The notes under the pieces: model-generated
Seen by the model: the letters and a program-made list of their open reading frames with translations, nothing else
Databases searched by the model: none
Told to the model about the DNA's origin: nothing
Part shown: positions 1-7,536 of the stretch, in pieces
How positions within the stretch are numbered: the stretch's first letter is position 1
Layout: every line of letters begins with the position of its first letter
From: CAZQKW01 sp964594075
GTDB lineage: Bacteria > Desulfobacterota > WTBG01 > CAIYCZ01
Direction of reading: 5' to 3'
Assembly (NCBI GenBank): GCA_964594075.1
Contig: CAZQKW010000078.1
Span: 1-11,886, forward strand
DNA: 11,886 nucleotides
Program-made: the position numbers and the translations under genes

Positions 1-489
1 ATGCCTCATACTCTTGGTCAGGGGCCATCACTAAACTTTAGAACAAAGCCTAAAATTAAATGCAAGTCATCTATTTGCTGGACTTTCCTCAAAGTTATCC
101 ATGAAATTCAGCCAAACGGCATTTGAGTAAATTAAACCGAGTGGTGAGCAAACTAAAAAAATATAATCAGCGGATGAGCATGTTTTTGCGGTAAAGAAAC
201 CTTCGGGTGATTCTCCACTCGCATCAATAGAGTATTGTAAAAAAATCCTATGATATGAATAATTGAATCGCGCGCCGTTTTATGGTACATATAGCTCTTC
301 GCGCAATAAGGGCACGTTGCTGAAATAATAATTCCCGTGACCTTCTGTGTTATTGGCAGCGTCCTGCACTTATCTCCAGCTGCTACGAAACACTGGTTAA
401 CAATATGAAGCCATAGAGTTGGCAAACGAATTTTTGGGGCTTCCAGTGTTGAATGCTTGACATTGCATGTCTTGGCTGATGGAGAAGGA
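1..489. other. Gene-poor left end
   Basis: No convincing coding region is seen here. A frame open from base 1 to a TGA at 124-126 would encode 41 residues if read from its ATG, but has no visible ribosome binding site and could equally be the tail of a gene outside the window. On the minus strand an open frame through about 153-400 contains a CPYC motif but no good start and no recognisable family. The promoter of the lipoprotein gene at 490 should lie in this stretch, yet I could not find a well-spaced -35/-10 pair. Confidence 0.5.
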
Positions 490-774
490 ATGAAAAAGGC
501 ATTATTGTTTTGTTTCATAGTATTTGTATTAATGGCGGGGTGCTCTGCAGAAGAAGTAAAAAAACTATATTATCCCAGCGGAAAACTCAAATCAGAAATG
601 CGTTATAAGCAGGGGAAGCTGCACGGAGTAACCAGAGGATATTATGAGAACGGGAAACTAAAGGCAGAGGCGGTTTTTAAAGAGGATAAACTGGTGTCAG
701 CAGCGTGTTATGATGAACAGGGCAATTCCATTGAATGTCCCCCATTCAATGAGCGAAAAGAAGGCGAGGATTAG
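490..774 (+). CDS. MORN_2/YwqK-like repeat lipoprotein (94 aa)
   Basis: Small predicted lipoprotein of unknown function. Residues 1-17 form a lipoprotein signal peptide: two Lys, a hydrophobic core, then L-M-A-G-C with Cys18 as the lipidation site. The mature part holds two 24-residue-periodic repeats, YYPSGKLKSEMRYKQGK (27-43) and YYENGKLKAEAVFKEDK (51-67). This YxxGKLK pattern is typical of the MORN_2 repeat (Pfam PF07661) in proteins often named YwqK-family antitoxins. That name is a database label; no toxin gene is visible nearby. The tail (84-94) is acidic and charged. The ATG at 490 is preceded by GGAG (481-484) at 5-nt spacing; a longer frame from a TTG at 457 lacks a ribosome site and would bury the signal peptide. 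It is the first of three small + strand genes, probably an outer-membrane or periplasmic protein. Confidence 0.85.
   Translation: MKKALLFCFIVFVLMAGCSAEEVKKLYYPSGKLKSEMRYKQGKLHGVTRGYYENGKLKAEAVFKEDKLVSAACYDEQGNSIECPPFNERKEGED
729..751. repeat. Perfect 9-bp inverted repeat inside lipoprotein gene
   Basis: CATTGAATG (729-737), a 5-nt loop TCCCC (738-742) and CATTCAATG (743-751) form a perfect hairpin over codons 80-87 of the lipoprotein gene. No T-run follows, so it is not an intrinsic terminator. It could stabilise or segment the mRNA ahead of the two downstream small genes, which is inference only. Confidence 0.6.
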
Positions 775-832
775 TGAGGCTTATTCTCTGCCGGGCTATA
801 CCCTTACAGATTAATCAGTTGCCGGGAGTTCT

Positions 833-949
833 ATGAGCAATAAAACATTATGTCTTATAGCAATCCTGATACTGGTGGTGATATTTTATTTTTTTCTTCC
901 CTCAATAATCAAGTATGTGTCAGATTTTAATATGTCTTATTTCAGATAA
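833..949 (+). CDS. Small single-span membrane protein (38 aa)
   Basis: Unrecognised small protein. The ATG at 833 follows GGGAG (824-828) at 4-nt spacing. After a short polar start (MSNKT), residues 6-26 are almost entirely hydrophobic (Leu/Ile/Val/Phe) and form one membrane span. A 12-residue tail ends in Phe-Arg. There is no lipobox and no signal-peptidase site, so an inner-membrane anchor is likely. It lies 58 bp after the lipoprotein gene and 39 bp before the next small membrane gene, consistent with one transcript. Support comes from the ribosome site, spacing and hydrophobic pattern; no homology can be claimed, and such a short ORF could be spurious. Confidence 0.5.
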   Translation: MSNKTLCLIAILILVVIFYFFLPSIIKYVSDFNMSYFR

Positions 950-988
950 AATATTGTGTGTCCAAGAGTAACACATCACGGGTGATAT

Positions 989-1153
989 ATGGCGCGGCAA
1001 AAACAGAGATTATGGGATTTCCATCAAAAAAAGAAGAGCTCCGGCATTTCGCCACAAACGACCGAAAAAATTCTGATGGTGGTAACGGCGGTCGTTTTGG
1101 GGGGCTTTGCGCTGTACTTTTCTGCAAAATTGATTTCCATCCTATTAGATTAA
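989..1153 (+). CDS. Small basic single-span membrane protein (54 aa)
   Basis: Unrecognised small protein. The ATG at 989 has a GGGTGAT (980-986) Shine-Dalgarno-like stretch just upstream. Residues 1-18 are strongly basic (MARQKQRLWDFHQKKKSS) with a polar stretch to about 26. Residues 28-48 form one hydrophobic span (LMVVTAVVLGGFALYFSAKL), followed by a short hydrophobic tail ending in Asp. Positive charge before the span predicts N-terminus in the cytoplasm. A longer frame open at 958-1404 overlaps it but reads antisense through the Mut7-C gene and is rejected. The stop lies 6 bp from the stop of the convergent gene on the other strand, with no terminator between. It is probably the last gene of the small-gene cluster. 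Confidence 0.6.
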   Translation: MARQKQRLWDFHQKKKSSGISPQTTEKILMVVTAVVLGGFALYFSAKLISILLD

Positions 1154-1159
1154 CGCATC

Positions 1160-1648
1160 TTAATCGCTTACCGTATTATCGTCCCCACCCGCACCAGTTA
1201 AAAGATTGTTTAATTGTCGCAGCATATGCGCATAGTGCGTCCCTTTCCAGTAGATTTTTTTGCAGCACGGGCATTGTGAAAATTCAGCGCTGGTGTTTAA
1301 AACATATTCAGGCACGTTCCCCTGTGCCGCTATTTTATCAATGGAGACAAGGCGTTCATTGCAGAGCAGGCAGCGAGAAAAAAAGTTTTTCTGATCAAGA
1401 CTGAGGGCAAAATGAGTTAAGACGTCCCGCAGTTGTTCAGCGGGATAATTGCTTTTTACAAAATAGACACCTGCTGAAGAGGCTTCGCGGGGCATTTCTG
1501 TGCGCCTGGTCAATATTATACGGCCCTCCGCGCGTGCTTTTGCAATAAGCGGTGGAAGCGACCGACCCCGGCTATAGGCAGCGTCAATACCCGCCATGCG
1601 CAGGTAGGCGGCAAGTTTGCCCAACATCGCGTCGCAGACAAATCTCAT
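1160..1648 (-). CDS. Mut7-C family PIN-like/zinc-ribbon protein (162 aa)
   Basis: Member of the Mut7-C RNAse family (COG1656, Pfam PF01927), a PIN-like nuclease fold fused to a zinc ribbon; its substrate in bacteria is not established. The start is typical: MRFVCDAMLGKLAAYLRMAG, with Asp6 as the first PIN acidic residue. The segment GRIILTR (42-48) matches the family core strand. A four-cysteine zinc ribbon follows: C93/C96 (RCLLC) and C126/C129 (CPCC). Oddly, the family's usual LTRD motif reads LTRRTEM here (Arg49), and the acidic residue usual near position 30 is absent, so catalysis may be weakened or lost. The ATG at 1648 overlaps the ksgA stop in an ATGA, which favours this start over an upstream in-frame ATG at 1807 inside ksgA. 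It is last in the dnaE-to-ksgA operon, and context suggests a role in RNA processing or ribosome maturation. Confidence 0.85.
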   Translation of the reverse strand: MRFVCDAMLGKLAAYLRMAGIDAAYSRGRSLPPLIAKARAEGRIILTRRTEMPREASSAGVYFVKSNYPAEQLRDVLTHFALSLDQKNFFSRCLLCNERLVSIDKIAAQGNVPEYVLNTSAEFSQCPCCKKIYWKGTHYAHMLRQLNNLLTGAGGDDNTVSD

Positions 1649-2520
1649 AACGCGGATTTCCGGTAATACCCGCGGCACCTCAAGCGTTTCGCCACAGCAG
1701 CGGCAAGCCGGTAAAATTCGTGCACTGACAGCGTTTCTCCCCGCCGTTGAGCAGCAATGCCTGCCTCGCCAAGAGCAGCCTGCATCGGTGACTCCGGCAC
1801 AGCCCAACGGGAGGCAAGTTTTTTCAGGCAGTTGTATATGGTTTTTCGCCGGGGTGCCAGTGCCGCAGCGGCCAGATCTCTGAACAGCTTCTCCTGCGGA
1901 TCATGCCATGATTTTTCAGGAACTGGGTTTACCCTTAGCACTGTGGAGTCAACCATCGGTTGCGGGTAAAAGTACGCAGCCGGGACATCACATAAGAAGG
2001 CAATGGTAGCATAAGCCTGCATATAAATTGAAAGCAGACCATACGCATCGTCGCCCGGTTGCGCTGTGAGACGGCTGCAGAAATCTTTCTGCACCATAAA
2101 CACTGCGTGTTGGATGCAATCCGATTCCTCAAGAATTTTTATAAAAAGGGGCGTGGTGATCCCATACGGGATATTGCCAACCAGGATCGCTTTGGTGTTT
2201 TCCCCCAGCAACGATGAAATATTCAGGCGTAAAATATCTGCCGTAACAACGCGAACGCTTTTTGGAGACAACGCCTGCGCGCGCAAAAAATCTGCCAGCC
2301 GCGTATCAATCTCAACAGCGATGACCGTACCTGCGACTTCTGCCAAAAAGACGGTTAGCGCGCCGAACCCAGCCCCGATTTCAACAACCGTATCCTGATC
2401 AGTGATGTTGCATGCGGAAACAATTTTTCGCGCGGTTTGTTCATGGATGAGAAAATGTTGGCCGCGGCTTTTGCACGGTCTGATCGGCAATGACTGAATT
2501 ATGCGCACCGAGGGAAACAT
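1645..2520 (-). CDS. ksgA: 16S rRNA dimethyladenosine transferase KsgA/RsmA
   Basis: Dimethylates two adjacent adenines in the 3'-terminal helix of 16S rRNA (A1518/A1519 in E. coli numbering) using S-adenosylmethionine, late in 30S subunit assembly. The family entry motif GQHFL is at 20-24. SAM motif I VEIGAGFGALT is at 46-56, the acidic ribose-binding VEID at 69-72, and Asp95 lies in TADI. The catalytic motif IV is N-I-P-Y (116-119), the usual N-[LI]-P-[YF] of adenine-N6 methylases. A C-terminal helical domain follows the YFYPQPMVDSTVLR region. At 291 aa it is slightly longer than the usual ~270. I chose the ATG at 2520 over a TTG directly before it; the ribosome site is weak (GAG). It sits 57 bp after the HIT gene and shares an ATGA overlap with Mut7-C, implying translational coupling. 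Confidence 0.95.
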   Translation of the reverse strand: MFPSVRIIQSLPIRPCKSRGQHFLIHEQTARKIVSACNITDQDTVVEIGAGFGALTVFLAEVAGTVIAVEIDTRLADFLRAQALSPKSVRVVTADILRLNISSLLGENTKAILVGNIPYGITTPLFIKILEESDCIQHAVFMVQKDFCSRLTAQPGDDAYGLLSIYMQAYATIAFLCDVPAAYFYPQPMVDSTVLRVNPVPEKSWHDPQEKLFRDLAAAALAPRRKTIYNCLKKLASRWAVPESPMQAALGEAGIAAQRRGETLSVHEFYRLAAAVAKRLRCRGYYRKSAL

Positions 2521-2577
2521 CAAACTCTATAAAATAGTGCCCGGGTTGATTTCACATGAACTGCCGGCGCGGCAACA

Positions 2578-3072
2578 CTACCCACCGGCTGTATGGGTGG
2601 GGAAATGGGGCAACAGTCGCTCATAGGTTTTTTCCAGATGCTCTGATATCACATTGGTTTTGCCAATTATCGGCATAAAGTTGGCGTCCCCCTTCCATCG
2701 TGCGACAATATGGAAGTGAAGGTGTCCTTCAGCGCCCGCACCGGCAATTTTACCTAAATTGGCGCCGAGGTTAAACCCGTGTGGCTTCAGCGCTTTCCGC
2801 AGGGCATTCATTGCCAGTTTAATCAGGTCAAATAAATCAACGATCTCATCGCAAGACAGTTCCGACAGGTCTTTCAGGTGCCGTTTTGGTATCACCATGA
2901 GATGGCCTGGGGCATACGGGTATTTATTCATAATAACCAGGCCGTGGGTACTTTCATACAGGATAAGGTTTTTCCTTTTATAGTTTTTGGTCTTTTTATA
3001 GCAGAAGATGCAGGAACGCGGTTTTTTGTTGAGTATGTATTTAATTCTCCACGGTGCCCATAACGTTTCCAT
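2578..3072 (-). CDS. HIT family (AP4A phosphorylase/hydrolase-like) protein
   Basis: Histidine-triad nucleotide hydrolase or transferase. The active-site triad is H117-L-H119-F-H121 in GHLHFHIV, where the central His119 is the expected nucleophile that forms the nucleotidyl intermediate. The N-terminal METLWAPWRIKYI and the CIFC pair (C21/C24) place it in the branch related to actinobacterial Ap4A phosphorylases; C21, C24, H65 and H117 could bind zinc. The core strand PYAPGHLMVIPKRH (52-65) is typical. The length of 164 aa is normal for this branch. I prefer the ATG at 3072, with GGGG (3078-3081) at 5-nt spacing, over an upstream ATG at 3096 that lacks a ribosome site and would precede the family's usual N-terminus. 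Substrate is probably Ap4A or a related nucleotide, by family only. It lies within the dnaE-ksgA operon. Confidence 0.92.
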   Translation of the reverse strand: METLWAPWRIKYILNKKPRSCIFCYKKTKNYKRKNLILYESTHGLVIMNKYPYAPGHLMVIPKRHLKDLSELSCDEIVDLFDLIKLAMNALRKALKPHGFNLGANLGKIAGAGAEGHLHFHIVARWKGDANFMPIIGKTNVISEHLEKTYERLLPHFPTHTAGG

Positions 3073-3126
3073 AACAACCCCACTGTGTATGCTCATAGCG
3101 GTTAGCTGACAGCCGTCAGCATTAAC

Positions 3127-3852
3127 TTAAAGCTGAATTAAATTGAGGTCACCCCATGCACCCAGATGGTCGTCCTTTATGATGAGAATTGCTTCAATGC
3201 CCGATATTTTTTTCCCGGCGTCAATTGCATGCCCGATGTCGGCGCTTTGTTTGACCAGATTGCCGATGGCGGTTGCCGCTGCATCGGAGAGGCTGGCACA
3301 GGGAGATATCACCGTTACCGCATCCGCAGTCCCGAAACTGAGCGATGGCCCCACAGTGCCTGATGAGGTGCAGATACCTGTCGGACGGTCATGTCGCGAC
3401 AGTTTAATTCCAATGCGGTTGCTCAGAGGGGAGTTGCCGGCAAAAATGCCAATCGTTACCTCCCGGCTTACTTGTAAAAAGATATCGCCCCCGTTTTCCA
3501 CAATAACTTCGCGGCACGTATGTAGTATATGCTTTCCCGTATATTCCGCAACGGCGCCAGCCACGGCAGCCATCGGTCCCACGCCGGCTTCTGTAGCAGC
3601 GCGCAGCATATCCTGGACAATAGCCGGCGCAAATTGATCCGGAGGCAGCGGCGCAAGGCTGGTCATAAACGCCGGTTTATTCCGGCTATACTGTTCAATG
3701 GCAAACCGGGCATTCAGAACCGCCTCTCGGGCTTCGCGCTCTGCATGGCGGGATGCGGTTATAAACAGGTCGGTCTCTTTTATAGTTACGGTGAAAGAAA
3801 CAAGGCCTTCGGTTTTCGCATACTGCCGGTATGTTCGTGGCTCATAGACCAT
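3127..3852 (-). CDS. UPF0280 family (ApbE-like fold) protein
   Basis: Conserved protein of the UPF0280 family, distantly related to ApbE flavin transferases; no reaction is established. Visible signatures are VGPMAAVAGAVAEY (91-104), the ApbE-like loop ENGGDIFLQV (119-128) and GTVGPSLSFGTADAVTV (165-181). The second and third correspond to the NxGGDI and tADa segments that bind nucleotide and metal in ApbE. The length (241 aa) is normal for the family. No signal peptide or lipobox is present, so it is probably cytoplasmic, unlike exported ApbE. The ATG at 3852 has CAGG about 6 nt upstream. The gene lies 39 bp after dnaE and 54 bp before the HIT gene. The operon position gives no clear hint of substrate. 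Confidence 0.88.
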   Translation of the reverse strand: MVYEPRTYRQYAKTEGLVSFTVTIKETDLFITASRHAEREAREAVLNARFAIEQYSRNKPAFMTSLAPLPPDQFAPAIVQDMLRAATEAGVGPMAAVAGAVAEYTGKHILHTCREVIVENGGDIFLQVSREVTIGIFAGNSPLSNRIGIKLSRHDRPTGICTSSGTVGPSLSFGTADAVTVISPCASLSDAAATAIGNLVKQSADIGHAIDAGKKISGIEAILIIKDDHLGAWGDLNLIQL

Positions 3853-3891
3853 GTATGCCTGTGCCGTGGTGATACACTAGAACCGCAGCAG

Positions 3892-6800
3892 TTAGACCGA
3901 AACAACACAATTTTTTCCCAAAACCGATTCAATTTCGCTGATACATAATTGCGAAGGATTAATACCATAGTTTTTGCCGAGACGGATAACGGTTTCGCTG
4001 CTGTCGGGAATGATAATATGAATAAAAACCTGGGATTTGCCGGGATTGTTTTTAACAATGGTCCGGAGCTTCTCTATTTCCTCGGTGCCGATCTTGCTGA
4101 TTAAACATTTCACATGAATATCGCCGCTCAGAGCAACGCCCGCCTCCTCAAGGGGTATAATTTCATTAACGATAATATTGCGCTTTGTTTCCCCCTCTAT
4201 CGTCAGCTTGCCCTTAATGAGCAGGGGTTTTTCGCTTTTCAACAGCGCCGCAACGCTCCGGTAGAGATCGGAAAAGATGGTGAGCTCAATGGAGCCGGCG
4301 AGGTCTTCCAGCGTCACAAACGCCATAATGTCGCCTTTTTTTGTTTTGATCTCTTTCAGGCTTTGCACCACCCCGCCCATAACCACATCCTTTTCCTCCT
4401 CAGTGGTGTGTGCTTCAGTGCTATCCATCGTGGTAAACCGCTTCAGCATATCGAGCATATGGTCAAGTGGATGTCCGGAAATATAAAAGCCGAGGCACTC
4501 TTTCTCAAAGGCGAGTTTTTTTTGCTTTTCCAGCTCGGGAATGTCCGGATAGCGAATGAGTTCCATCTCATCGTCGCCGCCGTTATCTTTGAGACGGGTA
4601 AAAATGCTTAATTGGCTGTTGGCATTTTCGCGCTGCAGGGTCTGGGCTTTGTCCATCACTTCATCCATGACCGCCAGCAACTGTGAACGCCATACTCCCA
4701 GCGAATCAAACGCGCCGCATTTAATCAGGCTTTCCACCACCTTCTTATTTACTTTGCGCAGATCAACCCGCTTGCAAAAATCAAGCAAAGAATTAAATGG
4801 CCCTGATGCTTCCCTGACCGCAGCGATTGCTTCAATCGCGCTGACCCCGACATTTTTTACCGCTGCCAGACCGAAGCGAATCCGGTTACCGTCAACCGAA
4901 AAATCGCGGCTGCTGGCATTGATGTCTGGCGGCAGCACTTCAATGCCGCGCTCTCTGCATTCTGCGATATGTTTGACCACTTTGTCAGTGTTTTCCATTT
5001 CACAGCTCAATAGGGCAGCCATGAATTCAACCGGATAATGCGCTTTCAGATAGGCAGTTTGATAGGCGATGGCCGCATAGGCGGCGCTGTGCGATTTATT
5101 AAAGCCGTATTCTGCAAACTTTGTCATGCGCTCATAAATCGTTTGTGCTTTATGCTGCGGGATTTTATTTTTTTTCGTCCCTTCCAGGAACTTCTCTCTC
5201 TGTTTCAGCATCTCCTCTGATTTTTTCTTGCCCATGGCGCGGCGCAAAATATCGGCATCGCTCAGGGAAAAGTTTGCCAGCGTGCTGGCGATTTGCATGA
5301 CCTGTTCCTGATACAGGATAACGCCGTAAGTATCTTCCAATATTTCTTTGAGTTGCGGCAGTTCATACTTGACGGATCCTTTGCCGTGTTTGCTGCGGAT
5401 GAATTCATCTACCATGCCGCTGCCCAGCGGGCCCGGACGATAGAGCGCAAGCAGCGCGATGATTTCGTCAAAATTTTCCGGACGCAGCCGCTTGATGAGA
5501 TCTTTCATGCCAGCGCTTTCAAGCTGAAAAATGCCATCGGTTTCGCCCGAACACAACAGTTCGTAGGTCTTCTGGTCGTCAAGCGGCAGGCGGTTGATGT
5601 CCAGCGGCGCGTCGGGATATTTTGCGTTGATCAGTTTGATCGCCTCGTGAATAACGGTCAAGGTCTTGAGACCCAGAAAATCAAATTTAATGAGGCCGAT
5701 TTTGCCCACCTCGTTCATGGGAAACTGGGTTATCACTTCGCCCTTCTGGCCGCGATAGAGCGGAAGATAATTTACCAGCGGGGCGTCAGATATGACGATC
5801 CCTGCGGCATGGGTTGATGCGTGGCGCGGCAGGCCCTCAAGAGCGCGTGAAAGATTGATGAGGGTGTCCACCTGCGGATCTTTCTCCATGAGCTCTTTGA
5901 GTTTTGGTTCCTGCATCAGCGCCTGATCAATAGTGATATTCAGCACATTGGGAATCAACTTGGCAATGCGATCAACATCCTTATAGGGCATGTCAAGCGC
6001 CCGGCCCACGTCTCTGATCACGGCGCGTGCCTGCATCTTGCCGAAGGTTATGATTTGAGCAACATTGTCCGCGCCGTATTTGGCGCTTACATACTCAATA
6101 ACCCGGTCTCTGCCGTCCATGCAGAAGTCAATGTCAATGTCAGGTGGGCTCACCCGCTCGGGATTCAAAAAACGTTCAAAAAGCAATCCGTAGGCCAGCG
6201 GGTCTATCTCGGTAATTTTCAGCGCATAGGCTACCAGGCTTCCTGCTGCGGAGCCTCTACCGGGCCCGACCGGTATGTTGTGGGTTTTTGCATAATTCAC
6301 GAAATCCGCTACGATGAGAAAGTATGACACAAAACCGGTCTTTTCAATCATGCGCAATTCCTGTTCAAGACGCTGGCGGTAGTCTGCGGCGCGCTGTTCA
6401 AAGTCGTGCGGCGATCTCGTCCGCAACTCAGCCAGTCGTTCTTCAAGCCCGGTGCGCGCTAATGTTTCAAAATACTGATCAATGGTTGTCCCCGGAGGCG
6501 GCGTGAAGGGAGGGAATTTGTAGTCATAGAAGGAGAATTCAAGATTGCACTGCTCGGCAATGACGATGGTGTTTTTCAACGCTTCAGGCGCATATGAAAA
6601 AGCGCGTTGCATTTCCGCCGGCGATTTAAAGTAAAACTGATCGGTGGAAAAGCGCATGCGGTCTGAAGAATTAATGGTCTTGCCGGTTTGGATGCAGAGC
6701 AGAATCTCATGGGCTTTTGCGTCCTGTTGATTCAGATAATGGCAATCGTTTGATGCCACGATTGGCAGCGATAGTTTGCGCGATATCTCCAGCAGTCCCT

Positions 6801-7371
6801 GATTGACTTTCTTTTGCTCCTCAAGGTTATTTTCCTGTAATTCCAGGTAGAAATTGCCTTCCCCGAAGATGCTGCGGTATTCATCGGTTGCGGCATATGC
6901 CTGCTGCATATTGTTGGCAATGATGGCGTGTGGGATTTCGCCGTGCAGGCAACTGGTAAGGGCAATCAACCCGTCATGATACCTGCTTAGCAGTTCTTTA
7001 TCAATACGCGGGCGATAGTAAAAGCCCTCAAAATATCCGGCGGTAACGAGCTTGATTAAATTCTGATAACCGGTTTTATTTTTTGCCAGCAACAACAGGT
7101 GGTGGGATGTTTCTTTGGCGCTGTGGGCTTCCTTGTCAAATCTGCTGCCCGTTGCCACATACATTTCGCAGCCTATTATGGGCTTGATGCCATGCTGGAG
7201 CGCCATTTCATAAAACTCAATGGTTCCAAACATGTTGCCGTGGTCAGTCATGGCAAGAGCCGGCATGCGGTATTCGTTTGCTTTACGAAACAGGTCGTCA
7301 AGCCGTATGGCGCCATCCAGCAAACTGTATTGGGTGTGCAGGTGAAGGTGAACAAATTCAGCGTGCTTCAT
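3892..7371 (-). CDS. dnaE: DNA polymerase III alpha subunit DnaE
   Basis: Replicative DNA polymerase catalytic subunit, 1159 aa, close to the length of E. coli DnaE. The order is PHP domain (about 1-215), palm/thumb/fingers (about 280-830), then a C-terminal clamp- and single-strand-binding region. The GPGRGSAAGS loop is at 369-378. Catalytic aspartates are D411 and D413 in PDIDIDF and D564 in KFDFLGLKTL. An internal beta-clamp-binding motif QLSIF lies at 920-924, matching the position and form of the E. coli site. An OB-fold follows at about 995-1080 (VVMGGVVQSLKEIKTKKGD) and a small C-terminal domain ends in NCVVSV. The PHP domain retains all the metal ligands (see findings). The ATG at 7371 is the only start that gives the standard HLHTQYSLLDGA beginning; its ribosome site is weak. 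It is the first gene of the minus-strand operon. I could not identify a promoter for it in the 190-bp divergent region. Confidence 0.98.
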   Translation of the reverse strand: MKHAEFVHLHLHTQYSLLDGAIRLDDLFRKANEYRMPALAMTDHGNMFGTIEFYEMALQHGIKPIIGCEMYVATGSRFDKEAHSAKETSHHLLLLAKNKTGYQNLIKLVTAGYFEGFYYRPRIDKELLSRYHDGLIALTSCLHGEIPHAIIANNMQQAYAATDEYRSIFGEGNFYLELQENNLEEQKKVNQGLLEISRKLSLPIVASNDCHYLNQQDAKAHEILLCIQTGKTINSSDRMRFSTDQFYFKSPAEMQRAFSYAPEALKNTIVIAEQCNLEFSFYDYKFPPFTPPPGTTIDQYFETLARTGLEERLAELRTRSPHDFEQRAADYRQRLEQELRMIEKTGFVSYFLIVADFVNYAKTHNIPVGPGRGSAAGSLVAYALKITEIDPLAYGLLFERFLNPERVSPPDIDIDFCMDGRDRVIEYVSAKYGADNVAQIITFGKMQARAVIRDVGRALDMPYKDVDRIAKLIPNVLNITIDQALMQEPKLKELMEKDPQVDTLINLSRALEGLPRHASTHAAGIVISDAPLVNYLPLYRGQKGEVITQFPMNEVGKIGLIKFDFLGLKTLTVIHEAIKLINAKYPDAPLDINRLPLDDQKTYELLCSGETDGIFQLESAGMKDLIKRLRPENFDEIIALLALYRPGPLGSGMVDEFIRSKHGKGSVKYELPQLKEILEDTYGVILYQEQVMQIASTLANFSLSDADILRRAMGKKKSEEMLKQREKFLEGTKKNKIPQHKAQTIYERMTKFAEYGFNKSHSAAYAAIAYQTAYLKAHYPVEFMAALLSCEMENTDKVVKHIAECRERGIEVLPPDINASSRDFSVDGNRIRFGLAAVKNVGVSAIEAIAAVREASGPFNSLLDFCKRVDLRKVNKKVVESLIKCGAFDSLGVWRSQLLAVMDEVMDKAQTLQRENANSQLSIFTRLKDNGGDDEMELIRYPDIPELEKQKKLAFEKECLGFYISGHPLDHMLDMLKRFTTMDSTEAHTTEEEKDVVMGGVVQSLKEIKTKKGDIMAFVTLEDLAGSIELTIFSDLYRSVAALLKSEKPLLIKGKLTIEGETKRNIIVNEIIPLEEAGVALSGDIHVKCLISKIGTEEIEKLRTIVKNNPGKSQVFIHIIIPDSSETVIRLGKNYGINPSQLCISEIESVLGKNCVVSV

Positions 7372-7502
7372 ACTTTGAGCTGCAACAAAGAAAAGGTCGG
7401 TGTCTTTAAATTATGCAATGGTAATCGATGTCCTGTTTTGTAATGTCTATCACATTCGTCATTTTTTTTCTATTTTAAACTGGCGCTCTATTTTTTTCCT
7501 TC

Positions 7503-7531
7503 TTGACTCAGCAAAGGGCTTTTCCTATACT
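7503..7531 (+). promoter_or_regulatory. Sigma-70-type promoter for L,D-transpeptidase gene
   Basis: TTGACT (7503-7508) and TATACT (7526-7531) are separated by exactly 17 bp, each one base from consensus (TTGACA, TATAAT). Transcription should start near 7538, giving a leader of about 25 nt to the first ATG at 7562. It lies in the divergent region between dnaE and the transpeptidase gene. Confidence 0.8.
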
Positions 7532-7536
7532 GCACC

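Noticed and set aside
1..126. 41-codon frame from ATG at base 1
   Set aside because: No upstream sequence to judge a ribosome site, no recognisable protein pattern, and short enough to be chance.
457..489. TTG start extending the lipoprotein, or TTGACA (457-462) as a -35 box
   Set aside because: The extension would bury the signal peptide and lacks a ribosome site. No -10 hexamer lies 16-18 bp after TTGACA.
153..518. Minus-strand 121-aa frame with a CPYC motif followed by basic and hydrophobic residues
   Set aside because: Its ATG lies within the lipoprotein gene and has no ribosome site. No second zinc pair or family match follows. It is possibly a decayed zinc-ribbon gene but not supportable.
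490..774. Toxin-antitoxin system, from the YwqK antitoxin label
   Set aside because: No toxin gene is adjacent, the protein is a secreted lipoprotein, and the family name alone is not evidence of antitoxin function.
958..1404. Plus-strand 148-aa frame
   Set aside because: It runs antisense through the well-supported Mut7-C gene. The 54-aa frame from 989 has the better start and a clean membrane-protein pattern.
2521..2523. TTG as ksgA start
   Set aside because: ATG follows directly at 2520, and the TTG adds only one residue without a better ribosome site.
3786..4058. Minus-strand 90-aa frame across the dnaE/UPF0280 junction
   Set aside because: It is an alternate frame of the dnaE 3' end with no family pattern or start signal.
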